From: Temnopleurus reevesii | Lineage: Eukaryota > Echinodermata > Echinoidea > Temnopleuroida > Temnopleuridae | Length of the DNA stretch: 64,000 nt | Direction of reading: 5' to 3' | Assembly (NCBI GenBank): GCA_036244855.1 | Contig: BQKZ01001049.1 | Location: forward strand, 47,014 to 111,013 | Shown here: positions 40,001 through 55,000 of the stretch, piece by piece | Layout: each line of letters begins with the position of its first letter | Position numbering within the stretch: position 1 is the stretch's first letter | Position numbers and translations under genes: made by a program | Notes under the pieces: generated by a model | The model's database searches: none | What the model was told of the DNA's origin: nothing | The model's input: only the letters and a program-made list of their open reading frames with translations

Positions 40001-43000
40001 GAGTCTATGTATCAAAGCAGAAAGTTTTTATTTTTGTAAATTCACACCCATGCATTGCTAAAATGTTCACTCATCTGAAAGCACTTAGACTTGCGTTTAA
40101 TATTCTTTTATGCCATGGAGATAACCCAATAATGTGTGAAAACGTCTGAAATTTAGTGAATTCAGTAAAATTGACATGCCTTACAACACCTGCATAATGC
40201 AACTTGCATGCATAATAAAGTGCCCATGATCACATTGACTATTATCGACTACACAATTATTTCTGCAGTTGCAGAAATCAAAACGCGCCATTTTTCTATC
40301 CTACAGGAAGCTCTCAATTATCAGGTTAGAAAGAGGAAACCTGGGACTTCTCAATTGATAAATCTTCTGTTAATTGAATATTGATGTATTATTTCCCCTT
40401 CAGATCGAAGCTCTAAAATAGATTATAGTCTTTCTTTCATTCATGTATTCCTGTTGCGGTTTACATGAACAAGCCATGTATTGAAACATGTGTATGGACA
40501 GTGTATACAGTGATCTTTTATTAGCTCATGTATCGGTTTGGGTGTAATTATGTCCTCTGCCCAATCATACGTTTTCATTTTGAGTTGGACAAATATATGC
40601 ATAAATTGTAGGAATATTTACTATGTCTGATATATGTCTAATAATTTCAATAAGACATCCTCTTGCAAGAACGTAACAATATTACTAATGGGGGATAACA
40701 GTTCAATAGATACGTCCAAACTCATCAAGAATGGGATAATAATGCATTTTCAATGGTCGTCCAATCATCAGCTTGATATAAAAATTATTTAACCAATTTG
40801 ATGGTGTAATTTGAGGGCATTTAGTGATACAGGTACTTATCAATTCATAAATATTCAGCTTAGAAATGTTAGTTGACACTGTAGGAGGTTACCCTAGGTC
40901 CATGCAAAAAGGAGACAGGAAAACACTGTAGTTCCTAGTGTGAAAAATTTGCCACACTTTTGCAATTTTCCACTCTTTTTAGAACTTTACAAGTGGTTAT
41001 GGCATGGTTATGGGTGTAAACTGCATAGAGAGGGCCGTTACCCACTGCAGCATCATATCAAAACCCTACATCTCTTTCCACAATCGCCAATATTTATTAG
41101 TTCAATTGACTTTCAAAATCAATAAGCCAACCTGTCAATATGTCAAAGGGTGATTTTAATGGTTATCAAATATTTGAACTTGAATTTGTATTATTGACAT
41201 TGGTGTGAATAGTTGTAAATGACAGCAGAATAAAATCCCAAAAGACATCAAATCTCTTTGAAACTTCTCAAGTATTTACTCGACTGACAGACGTCTTCAA
41301 TCAATTGATTTGCTTTTCCTCTCGATTATCTTGAATATCCTAGGGTCTAAGTAGCTATGCTTGTGCAAAGAGACGGTGGGTACATTCACATATTGCTGAA
41401 ATGAAGTGTCGTGAGATTCATGAGTACTGTATGAATCTACATTANTTAGTTCAATTGACTTTCAAAATCAATAAGCCAACCTGTCAATATGTCAAAGGGT
41501 GATTTTAATGGTTATCAAATATTTGAACTTGAATTTGTATTATTGACATTGGTGTGAATAGTTGTAAATGACAGCAGAATAAAATCCCAAAAGACATCAA
41601 ATCTCTTTGAAACTCTCCATTCAATTACAATGTAGCTAAATAAAATGTTTTCCTTCTATTCCCAAAATTGTATATTGTAAATTCTTTGACGTCTCACTCA
41701 TTACAACTAACACGGTATAAACTATTTCTGCACATAAAGTGGGTCATGAACAATAGAGCCTTGTATTGAACTATGCTGACACAACAATCACAAGCTGGTT
41801 TCGATTTGAATAGCATTACAAAGGGGAATTGAATTGGTGTTCGACTCAATTTTACGGATATAGTTTATATCCTGTTAACTTAAATTGATGTGTAATTTTC
41901 ATCGCTTTCAAGGTAAGTAGAGACACTTGGGTTTGATCTTGTACTTTCTTTTTGAAGAATAACCAAATAAATATTTTTCTTTCAGATACTGCTTGGGTTA
42001 ATTTATTCATTTGTACACTTCCTACATTAGCAAACTACAGGTTACGTCACAGAACTATCTGTTACATTAGAAATAAACTACCTGTTACATAACATAACAA
42101 CTATCTAAAATGTTAATAGTGTATTGCTATAGTGTACGTATGTGACAACCAGTTAAACAAATAATCTCTTTCCAATCCTGTTTTAAAGTGTAATTTTGTG
42201 TTTATCACACTTTAAGATGTTTTCGAAATAAACAATCTTTTGGCGACAGTTTAGGAAGAGGCACTCAAGATTCGAGAGAAAGTTTGGTCACCTATTGAAC
42301 TGATCAGCCCAATTCCAAACACAGTTTGTGATGTCTCAAAACTTTTCAACTCTTTTGGAGAAGTAAAAAACTTTTTTCAGTGGGTGCACCTACATATTGT
42401 CCTTCATTTCTGTAATAATGATAAAAAATGATAGTGCAAAATTTATAGCGTCTTTCCAGTCAGTATGACTGCTGAAAACGCTTGTGATATTGCTGCCCGG
42501 TCACTGGATGGCAATTCAAACCTAGCATCAGGGAAGCCAAATAGTACTCATATAATCAGAATATTTGTTGCTATCTCCTAGCTCCCTTTAAGGTCCTCTA
42601 TTGATGTTAGATCGGACACAAAAATCTAAAGAAGTCTATATTAAATTCAAATTACAATAATACCAAAACGTCTCAAAGATCTCCAGGGGATATGATTCTG
42701 ATATTATTCATATAAACCATTTATCACTTGTTTTCTCAGAAAATTTTGCTTGTGACAGGTCCCTATTAAAGAAAAGTATTAATGAATCATCTAGGTGGTA
42801 TGGGCTGACAGTTGAAAGCACAATGGTATTTAGGTTCTGAATAAATTTTTTTCGAGACCCCTTATCAAGTGTAATAAGCAAATAGCGCAATTCCAAGAAA
42901 GAGGGGCCCCATAAGTCCATTCTGGAATACTTTGAAAAAATTGCAACAACAACCCCATATCATCTTCTGCTTTGAAGTTTATATTATTTTGCTTTTTAAG

Positions 43001-46000
43001 GTCGTTATATATCAATGATGGATGGACAATTGATTTAAACAAATAATGCATTCATAATCCTATTTTAAATTGCAATTTTGTGTTATCTCAATAATGCAAT
43101 CCAACAAAAGAGGGGCTCTAAGTCAAATCTTGAATACTTTGAAAATATTGCAACAACAACCCAATTCGTTTTCAACTTTGAAGTTTTGCATTATTTTGCT
43201 TTATAAGGTAATGATGGATGGACAATTGATTTCAACAAATAATGTATTTCACATCCAGCTTTAAACTGTAATCTTGTGTTTATCACAATAATGCAATTCA
43301 ACAAAAGAGGGGCCCAAGCTAATTGTAGAATACTTTTTAAAAAAATTGCAACAACAACTCCACATCATTTTCTGCTTTGAAGTTCACATTATTTTGCTTT
43401 TTATGGTTGTTATATGGCCATGTCAGATAAACTTTTGTAAACTTGACTCTGGCCTTTCTCCCAATGAACTTAGGGGCCCTCTGTCAACCAGGTAATCAAT
43501 TTTAGTGTAAAAGATCTGTGATTTTACAATGGGTGGATGACATCGTTTACCTCTATGATGAAACTAACCAACTGGGGCTAATCGCATGAAATGGTCTTAG
43601 CTATCATCTTCATACTAAGATGTTTTACCTTCTTGTACCACCCTGCCAACATAGACATATCTGTGTTTAAGCCTATGTTAAGAGGGTAGCACAAGAAGTT
43701 CAGAAATCAGTTATCAATGGGTTAAGAGGTCTTAGCAGGAATAGGATAGCTAAGACCATTTTGTGCAATTGGCTCCTGGAATCAAACTTTTTCTTCACAG
43801 AAACATTCACTTCCTTCCCACCGGGGGAAGTTACTCACTTCCTACGCAGAGGGATTCCACTCCCGAATCATGCCAGATCTCACATTTATTTTAGTCCAAA
43901 TCTTTACTAAAAATGTCAAGCCACTAAGACAAGAATTCAAGAAGAAACAAAATGTAGCTTCACGTCAACAGCTAACGCAGAATAGATCTTAGTCCTTTGG
44001 GGTTTAGCGATTAATCTGCAGAAATTCTGAATGCAGGAAATAATTAAGGCAGCATATTTGTTGTCATGGCGACTAGATTTAACATGAATTAATGCAGGAA
44101 TCAACTGAAGACAACTGATAAAGGTTGACTTGGCAAGCATGGAAAGGATCATTAGTGGGTTTAAAAAGGAATCATTAACGTAGACTGTGCACAAAGGAAT
44201 TGGTGGGTGTGTTCACATTTGCATCTGGGATGTGGACCTAGACAAGTTCATAAACAAAGTTTCCACAAAAGTTGTATATGAATTTCTGTTCTATGCCCAT
44301 TGAATGTGCCTGGTTTATATCCACAAACCCTAACAACAATGCTACAACAAAGCCGTCTTAATTCTTGGGCAACATCATATTGTTTCTTTACAACTAACTG
44401 GTCTTCTAATGCTACATGTATGACCGATTTCTGTCAGAAGTGAACAATTTGGAAAGTCACATCCATTAAAAAAACACTTGTACTATTGACTTTGCATTTA
44501 TGGCAGATGATTGTCAGCTTAAATCCTGTCAATCTTTCCTTTTCCAATAGATCATTGGCCAGCAAACAATACGCTTGGGCAATGCTGGGGTATTCTGTAA
44601 CAGACACAAGAGAGACCAAACCTTTCAAATTTGTGAAAAAATCCCAATGATTGATTTTTCAATAATTCAAACACCTCTTTTGCTTTTGCATGTAACTTGA
44701 GACTCCAGAAGATTGTGTTAAATCCATCATTTCTATTGTTCATTTGTCATTTATTTTTACAATAAATCAGGTGCAATTCATTAAATTACAATTGGAAGTA
44801 CAAGATCATTCCTCGGCGGGCAATTTTTTTTTCACAGAACACATTTATTTCAATTCAAACCTTCTTTTGCTTTAATACTCTGTTCAAAAGTCTCAAAAGA
44901 CGCTTTGAAAAAATAGCTATTATGCTTACAAAATATCTTATTTGCTTCTTTTATTTGCTTTATCAGCTGGAGTGAACTGTGCACATGAAGGTATTCTTCA
45001 AAGACAGGTGAAATGGTGCACACCAGTGGAAGAAATGAAAAGAAAAAGAAAACACCTTTTCAATTTCAGAAATCACAATGTCTAGACATCAGAAGTTACA
45101 ATTCTCCGCACCTTACATTATGATGGTGAATTTCACAAGCAAACGAGAGAAGGCAATCCACCCCCATTCACACCCACAGACTAACTTTAGCCTGATGGTG
45201 TCAAAGAAAACTACTAACTGGTATGTTGACTTCCAACAATAGAAATGTTGTTTGGAATGACAGCTTGTAGTCTCGTGACCTAGACCTATTCTGAGCAGTT
45301 TATTCCACATGTAAATTGGAGTGAACGTATTCGGATACGATAGAAAAATTTATAAATGTAGGCCTACTTCTGGGTGCATGCATACCCATGTCTCTTGCAC
45401 CTATATCTTCGAACAAACATGAACTAGGTCTATTTGACCCTTATTGATTATCAATAAAAAAATTAATACAGAATTCCTCATTGGTTTTTACCAAGGCAAA
45501 TATTGATTTCGTGGTCTGAAGGACTGCATTATAAATCATTAAAAACTTAATAATAAATTGATGCTGGACTTGGTTCAATTCTACAGAAATTTCAACCTAC
45601 CCCATTTGGTAAGTTGTGAGGTGCAGGTAGCCTTTATAACTGTAGCTGAAATTTGATCATTTGTATGCCAACATTTTACTGTTTATGGTGAATTTTCTAA
45701 AAACTCAAGCTGCAATTATTTCATGGGTGATATAATTTGAATTGAATCTTTTAAAATACCTGAGCCATATGGAACCAAAACCATAACAAATCTGTCCCAC
45801 TCTCTTTCCGCAAAACTAGCCAAGCCGGAACAAACTGAAATGGCCAATGGCCCATGACCGTACCTGTTTGATTCCAGCTATTGTTAAAAAAATTCTCAAT
45901 AGATTTAAATCCCTCTTAGTCTCTTCATTAAATATCCGCTAAGGGTCTTATAGCTATCAAATATCACTGTAGGATAGTGCAAATTACAAGCGAACACATT

Positions 46001-49000
46001 GTGAAAATTTGAGCTCAAGAACGAACAAAAAGTACTTCAGATAGAGGCAAAGGGTGAAAATTGAAAGAGAAAACTCCCACCATTACTGCTATACATGTAG
46101 CTAACCATGACAAGCAGTCTTAAACAACAACATATGGTGTTGCTAGAAAATAATAGGCCAGTTTACTTATAGATTGAAATTCATGCAGCTTTCTTGCCAA
46201 TAAACATATTCCCTACACTTGAACTCTAATACAACATGCTTAGAATTCAGTTACCATGTATTTCTTGCTGTAAAGCCCCAGTCACATAGGACCCCCGGAA
46301 GCAACACGATTCACCCGACTCGTTGTTCTGAGGCAGTTAACTGTGAATTAACAAAGAGACGGGGTGAATCGTGTTGCTTTCGGGGTCCTAGTGACCAGGG
46401 CTTTACAATGTACTTGAGGGAAGCCTCTGACAATCTTAAAGGATGTAAAGAGCAATGTAATTTATTTGTGTATAGAGCAAACTTTCAAGCAACACCTCCT
46501 TGGTCATCCTATTCTTGAAAGGTACAAGATAAAAAAAAGCATCTCACCAATAACGAGAACAGCATAATCAAGCCTCATTCTGCTCCCAAACTCTCCCGAT
46601 CAAGTTCTATCGTCACCAAAACATGAAAAGACAGAGATGCCAACACCCGGCATTAGCTCCACAAAGACAATGCCTTTGAATACATCATCATCTACCCATC
46701 AGCCATATATAGAAATCTGAGGTCAATGGTCCCACATATTGCAAAGTGTGTCATGAGGGAACTCGGTAAAACAATACTCTAAATTTCTACCACCAGACCA
46801 TCACGATGGACAGCGGAAGATTTCTGCGGACCTCGGACCAAGGATGGTCGCTGAAAGATCGGAGAAGGAGGATGGGAAAACCGTTCCACCATCCATTATT
46901 GAAGCGATTACCATAAAGGCATCTTCAAAAGCATGTAACTGAAGCTGCCAACGAGAGTTATGTTACATCATTCATCTAACCCAGACTGCATGATGCCTCC
47001 AACTGCTGCATCTGGGAATCCATTTATATTTTGCGGATGAAAAGCCCAAGAACCAAATATGGGGGATGTGCAAATCGCAGCTTTGTCAACGAGTTATCTT
47101 ATGGCTCTCAGGTCTTGGTTCAAACACAGGTTAAAATTCCACAACCATGGAACAGATCAAAAATATATCTTGCTATAGAGAGCTTTCAAGTTGAAACACT
47201 ATTTTTCAAGTTGTATACTTATGTTCTTTTTAAACACCTTGTACACTCCATTGAAGAAACTTTTATTCAAGTTACACAAAACACATTATACCAAAAAATA
47301 ATCAGTGTTATGATAAATCATAGAACATGAAATAGGAACATGTAAATATTTTTCAAAATCCCCTTCCTCACATCATACATGTATATCTATCTCCCCCAAA
47401 AGTTATTTTTCTTTATTTTTCTATACATATTCATTTATGTATTTCTGGAATTCAATAAGTCCTAAAATGGTTTTATCAAACTTCAAATGAAATGGCCTAC
47501 TTGAAGGAGCAAATAAAGAGTGTTGAAATGGTCACTCAAATCTCGTTTACTATTTGCATTCTTAGAACGGCTTACTCAGTGACAAATAATGCTGCAACTC
47601 TAACAGTCAATAGACCTAATCAAAAGATTAGTTTACTCTTCAAGAGTATCTCAAAAGCCTAAAAAACAACAAAAAGAAAGATACAAAGAAGCCAAATTCC
47701 TTCAAACTTTATGAGAGTTAAATGGTTCTAAAATGGATAAGACAGGTACAGGCATGACTGCTCTGTTGATATACAATTATTGTGAAAGCTTTCTCAGTCT
47801 GTTGAATATCCCTCTAATGAGATTTGATTCTATGAAACAGGAATTTTTGTTATACATCAATATTTCTTAAGCAAGCAAGGAACTTTAGTAGCATTTATAT
47901 GAACATGTAGCTTTCATTAATTTCGTTATGTGCCACGTTTGCTTCGTGGAGGTTTTGCTAAAAAGTTAGTCTAATTACGGTAAAAAAATTGAAGATCCCG
48001 TCTTTGCACTGTGCAAAATGTATGGGAATTGTAATTGGTTCTTTTCATAAAACAAATTTCTGTTTGCAAAAATATCATTTTTATGAAAAATGTAATTATT
48101 ATGATAAATATGTGCATGTATTTTACAATGAAATGTATCATTCATAATCATAGTTAAATAACAAACTGTCCAGGAGGGAAAATATATAACAATTCAAAGC
48201 AAATAAACTTCATTGAAAGAAAATTCAATGGTACTTATGAATCTCTTTGAAACTTCTCAAGTATTTACTTGACTGACAGACGTCTTCAATCAATTGATTT
48301 GCTTTTTCTCTCGATTATCTTGAATATCCTAGGGTCTTCAAGTAGCTATGCTTGTGCAAAGAGACGGTGGGTACATTCACATATTGCTGAAATGAAGTGT
48401 CGTGAGATTCATGAGTACTGTATGAATCTACATTAAACATTGCATTACAGAAAAAAGGGTTATACAGGCTTGAAAGAAACTTTCCCATGTTCTGGCAGTA
48501 TAAATGAAAGCCTTTGGAAGTCAATGTAAAGGGCCTAATTTGTTTAATTGCTTATATGCTATATCTGAACTCCCCATGTCTGGCAAGATGAGGACAAAAA
48601 TACATATCCGTCGTTTGAGTAAACTTATTCCTCCTCTTCTCTCTCAGAACCCAGTCAAGAGCAAATCAAATTAGTTTATGTTCCTTTCTTACTTATTTTA
48701 GCTCCCAGAATGTTTAGCCGCCACCTCAACATAATCTTAATGACAAATAGAGTCTGGAAATCTTTGACACACAAATGATGTACCAGTGCGTAATAACTAT
48801 TGTCGAAAGAGTAGCCCTCCATTGATTAATTATTCATTGATGGAAAAAAGGATACATGTTTGAAGTCAAGATAGAGTTTCTTCATAACAGACTGTGAAAA
48901 TTCAGATTGATATCTTGCCAACTGCAAGTCTGCAGATTAAATGTCTGTAGATTTAGGAAGATACTTGTAGGCTACATTGTGTAGCATTATGGAGGTATCT

Positions 49001-52000
49001 CCTTAATGAGACATTCAAAATCTTGGAAATTATGAAGAAGGCCTTGCTGATTCAAAGGGTTTCATGCGAAACTGTCAATCTTTTTACCATAGACTTGATA
49101 AGCCCTTGTTCTTACAAAGTTCAGGCAAATAGAAGAAAAAATGCTAAATACATTCCGTTGGCACACATTTGGGCAGATAGAGTGTGCATGTTGTCATAGA
49201 AATGTCATGTATTGTTATTGCATGAAATTCTATTTGAAAACAGATATCAAACTACCATTTTTACTTCATAAATCATATCAATCACCCAATCCCTCGTACC
49301 CTTATGGTAATGGGCTTGGTGCAAGTTTCTTGACCCCCTGACTCCGCATGTAGTGGGAGAGCATCTGGCGTTCATTCACAACCCCCTCCCTACTGATGTT
49401 AATTGATGATGCACTGATGTACAGGGAATATGAGGGGGCAAAAGTCAGATTGAAATATGCCGCTTAAATATTACATGTATGTGGAGTTGCACAAATATTG
49501 CAATTTGTTGCAAGTACATGCATATTTTAAAATTGCGTTATGAAATATTCATTTTTTACATCCGCAAATAATATCAGCACCCTCCCCCGTCCACCAAAAA
49601 AAAAAGATATTTGAATGAACTTCATAGAGGATCTTGGAAATAGACATTAATGCATTTATTCCTGGGATGTTTCTAATTAATCTATTCGTGTTTATTTCAA
49701 TCTTATCGATTTGATGGAATAACAGCCATCTGAAATTGCCAAAATGTCTTATTATGACAACAAATGTATAATTTGTGCAATAATTATTTGTTACACTGTA
49801 GGCCTTGTATAAGAGGACTAAAATCCTATATGTTTTCAGTTGAGACACAAATCCCATCACAAAAACTCAAAACATATGAAGCAGGTGTGTGCACCCTCTC
49901 GAAATAGAAGAATATCCATTGTTTCCTCATGTTACGAGTATGCCTATTAAATGCACACACATACAGTCAGTATGCGTTCTAATATGCGCATTCAGAACCA
50001 CAACTCAAAAGGGTTTTTCCAAACATACACAAAAATGCCATTAACCTTGTTTTTACATGGAACAAGCTTCTATATGCCCAACAGACATGGTCGAGCGTCA
50101 AATTTGTTATCCTGCCAGTTGCCATGGTAACGGACGCATAATTCCAGGTGACTTTTCACCCATGTGCTTGATTCCGTTTCTCCATTTTCCCACTGGCCTG
50201 GAGGCTGAGTGACAAAAAAGGTTCTAGTTACAAATTTATGTACATATGCCTATATATATTTGCATGCATTGTGAAGGTGTCCTCTCTTGGGAATGGGATA
50301 TATTTTGCTTAGTAGTGAACAATTCGATTCTGATGTATCCCTGCAGGCTGCAATCTACAAGAGCATTGTCATTGACCCTCTTTTGAGTACAAAATGTAGA
50401 ACAGTAGGCCTCATATAAAGAGAGAAAAATATTATCAACATTATTATCATGAACACATCAGACAGACAGTAAAACTATAATCAAGGGGCTCAGGATGTAT
50501 GTGCAATATACATGTATGCAATGTAAATGAATTTCGTACAAAAGAAGAATTTAAACTGGAGACCACAAAGTATCTCAAGGCGAAATAAAACCTCACACAA
50601 AAAACCATTTCATACGAATAACAATTGCCACCTCCACACGTAGCTAACTATAAATGCACAGCCCTTGTATCTTTTATCTCATATTGTATTGACGACATAT
50701 ATGCAATGCACAGTACCTAACAAACGTGAGAGGAAACATCTATGGCCTCCTACTTTCCAAAGGAGCTTCCTATTCAAAGAGGTATGATAAGGTACACCTG
50801 GATAATAGACACAAATTGTGCATTTTGCCTTCCGTTTGTAATTTCAAGGAGGTTTGAATAACAAACATCGGATAGCAGGTATATAGGTCTGGAAGTATCT
50901 GTATTCTAGCAAATATACCCACAATTTTATTTTTAATCGTAATAGCGTCAATATATAAAGGTAGAATAATAATTGTGTCTCTAAAGTAATAATTCCTAAA
51001 CTTATCTTTCCACTGACAGTAGCTACAATGTAGTTTGAACTTACAACCCAATATTTCAAAATGACTAAAACTAGATTTTACCCTGTAATAACATATACAA
51101 ATGTATCATCGGTAGTTTTAACAAAATACAAGCACGCGAATGCTGCATGGGAAAAAAATGTAATACATCAAGTCTTTAAATACATATAGGCCTACATGTA
51201 GAAACACATACAGTAGGCCGCACACCACTAATTATATTCCCATTGACTCATGTGTAAAATAGTAAAACGTAAAAATTCATAAAAAATAAGTGCTAGACAC
51301 AGTAACATTCAGACTTGAAGTATTAGTAGACCATCTTATTTCCTTCATCTTCATGAAATATGAAGGGTGGTCTTTCAGCTCATTCTCTCAGAAAAGGGTC
51401 TGAAAATGAAACTACCTATAAATTGGCTGGGACCACGTTGGGATATGGAGTTTTGCACAAGACTGTAAAAATTGCCCTAAAATCCCATTTGCACTGATTC
51501 CTGCCATCTCATGGGACTCATCCAAACCACCAATAGTTGCTTTTAATGCTCATATGAAAAAGATAGCTGGAATATATGCCATTTAATTTATATTATTATT
51601 TCTTTTAATTACATGAATATCTTTGGTACGGTGTCACCTGACCAACAATGATCACCTGACATAATTAGTGGTGTGCGGTCAGTACGCTGGCATACAGGTA
51701 CTAGTTCTCAACAACTTTTTTTTCCAATGTGGACTTTGATTGAGAAACCATTCCTAGATTATTCCTCCCCATTTGTAACAGCACTGTGACTGGGATAAGG
51801 CAAGAATTATTTCAACAATGTGATTTCCATTTTCAATAAAGCCTTTCCGAACACAAAGCTGACAAACCATAAGTCTATATTAGGGAAATCTCATTCATTC
51901 TACAGTAATACCCTTACATCATCGCAAACTAAATGCCATCCTTGAAAAATAGATAATTATGCCTAATGATAGACAAGCCAAGATCTCTCATGCTGTGTCT

Positions 52001-55000
52001 GTCTGTGCGTACAGAGGCTGGCCAAACAACACACCCCCACATTATTATCCTTTGTTCTGACTTATGACTAATAAGAATTCCATTCCTAAATGATGAAGTA
52101 GTTCAATCATTGGCTTCTGCAGTAGCTGTGTATTGCTAATTGCAAGCTAAACTATTCAAGCATCTTTTATTTTGTTGACAAAGTTTTGTTTTCACCCCCT
52201 TTAAATGTTACTGTTTTCAAGAATTCCCATTTATTAAAATTTGTATGCTGAATAATAGCACCTTTTTATCTGTTAATTATTTCTTATTTTCACCTTAGCA
52301 GTAATCCATTTGCATGTTATACACATAAAGAGCTCTTTTGATTTGTTCATTAATACATTTATTTCTTTAGGGGTAAAAATTAAACATTTTTCAAGAGCGT
52401 GAATAATTGTGGTCTCATACAAGCAGGATAACACAATATTGTTGAAACAACGACCGAGTATAGAGAGTAATCAAGTCATTATGCGGTTACAAGTAACAAG
52501 CTCTGTCGTGAGCGGAGAAAACAAAAGTTTGAAACCATCACTATGACACCAAACCTCAAGATCACGTTGTCGGCTTAGCCTATTTTCTATTTTAGGACAT
52601 GGGTTGGGCTTGGTTTCGAGGTGTGGGGAATAACGAAGAATGATAACAAACTTTCTAGATTGTGATGATACTTTGTAGAAGCGTGCTTACATGTACAATG
52701 TATGTAGTCATACAATAGGAATTAATGTCCTTATGATATGCGAATACCAGTATATCAATGAGTGCCAGGAGGGTGCTTATGTAGTCATACAAAGGGAGGT
52801 AATGTCCTTTTGACTATTGGGGCATGAATCTAAAGTCTGAAGCAATCATAGATAATCCCAAGTGTAAAACTGATCTTTTCATAACAATGAGAGTCAATAA
52901 AACGTTCCATTTTTCAGTTACGATCAAAAGTCAATGAGTCCCAAACGCGGACCCTCAGACTCAGAGAATGTTTACATTCGGGTGAGGGTCTACAGCTCTA
53001 GGTCCTTCACTGCACTGTTATCTTCAATTTCAACTCTCCTTCAAGCATATATTTCACTTCAAATTGAAAATTATTTTAATTTTACGACATCAAAATGAAA
53101 CATATTTCAAAGGAAATGCACTTCACTAACTTGATTAGTAAACAAATTATGAAAAATGAATGATAATATCTTAGCACTCAAAAAAGTGAAGCTGTACTGT
53201 AGAAGGTCAGATCGATTCCTATCATAAACATTCAGACATCCTACAATGATCCTATCAAGCAGAGGCTTATTTCTGTCATATGAAGTCAAAATTATTATCC
53301 TTTTCTGACATCAAAATTGAATGAGAGGTATCTGAAACCCTAACGAAAGTGCACTTCAGGAATTTTTTAAAGAGAGGATGAAAAATGAAACATAACATCC
53401 TTTAACCCCCACAGAGCGATGCTGCATATTTCAGGCTGACTGATCCTATCCCATACATGCAAAAGTACTATGATTACTTCCGACTATAAAACACAGGATT
53501 ATTGAATTCATTTGAATATCGAGTCAAAGTTGCTATCATTTTCTGACATGACAATCACGTGAAATATATCTGAAAGCCTCTCCCTATGAAGTGTACTTCA
53601 AACTAGACGATCAACTTGAAAATGAAACAAACATCCTTTAACCCCCACAGAGTGATGCTGCATATTCTCGGCTGACTCCTATCCCAAATATTCAGACATC
53701 CTAATGTTTTATAACTATCAAGCTCAGGTCTATTGATTTCATATCAAGTCAAAATTATTGTCATCACAATTTCATGAAATATATATCTGAAAGCCTTTCT
53801 CTATGAAGTGTACTTCAAACTTGACGATCGAAATAAAAAATGAAACAAACATCCTCTAACCCCCACAGAGTGATGCTGCATATTCTCGGCCGGCCGATTC
53901 CTACCTCAAATATTCAGATATCTTAAAGTTATAACTATCAAACACAGGTCTATTGATTTAATGTCAAGTCAAAGTTACTATCCTTTTCTAGTATTTCAAT
54001 TGAATGTAAGACATTTGTAAGCCTCTCTCTATAAAGTGTACTTGACGGTCAGATTGAAGAATGAAACAAACATCCTTGCCCCCCCCCCCAACAGGGCGAT
54101 GCTGTTTTTCCAAAGGACCGTTGACTGACTCCTATCTCAAACATTCAGACGTCCTGAAATGATGCTTACAGTTATTTCATTAGTCACACGTTTAGTCATG
54201 TAATGAGCTGTGATTCTGTTATGGCTATGCAAGTGATCCTTGATATTTTGGCAATGAATTCATTGCTCTCTTTCATTAAGAAGTTTTCTAACATTGTGAC
54301 TGCTGACTTTAACAGGGTGTTGCTAGAAAGTTTCAATCAGTTGCAACTTGCAGCACATCAGCATGCACCAATCAATTTCAGTGTCTTATGTATATCTTCA
54401 TTGGAAACACGGACAGATCTTCTGTTGATTTGCAATTGATCACATCTTTCTAGCAACATCCCCTTTGCTGTAATATTATGTTGTCCCTATAGTACTTCTA
54501 CAACAAATACTAAATTATTTTTGTTTCTATTGTTTCGGAAGTGCTACGGGGGCAATGGTTAATTTATTTCTAACTTTCCAATCATTTTGAAATATCAACG
54601 CATGGCTGAGAGACTCTGAGAACCACAAGACCAACATTTCATAAAAGTTTTTAGAACAACTTGTCTGAAGTTCTAAACTAATTTGCGGTTAGAAGACAAA
54701 GGGTCTAGGAATGGATGAATAGCCTTGTGACAAATTCATGTCTGTCATAATGTCACTTTGTGGTAAAGGAACATACTTGATGTGAAGATACTCTGTCCGA
54801 GGAACTAATTGATTGTCATGTGGTTTCTATTCAAGGAAAATAAAGCAAGCCTTTCAAAAATATTTCTGAGCTTCGCAATATGTCAATGCCATCCATGCAC
54901 AATGTACAACTGGAAGAAATTGAAAGAAAGGAGATGTGTTTGATGCTACGTGGGGCAATTCCTTAAATAAACCAGACAAATCATGTATTGTCTCAAAAAT

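Noticed and set aside
42481..42545. Possible tRNA-like B-box (CAATTCAAACCTAGC)
   Set aside because: No convincing A-box at the right distance and no SINE body.
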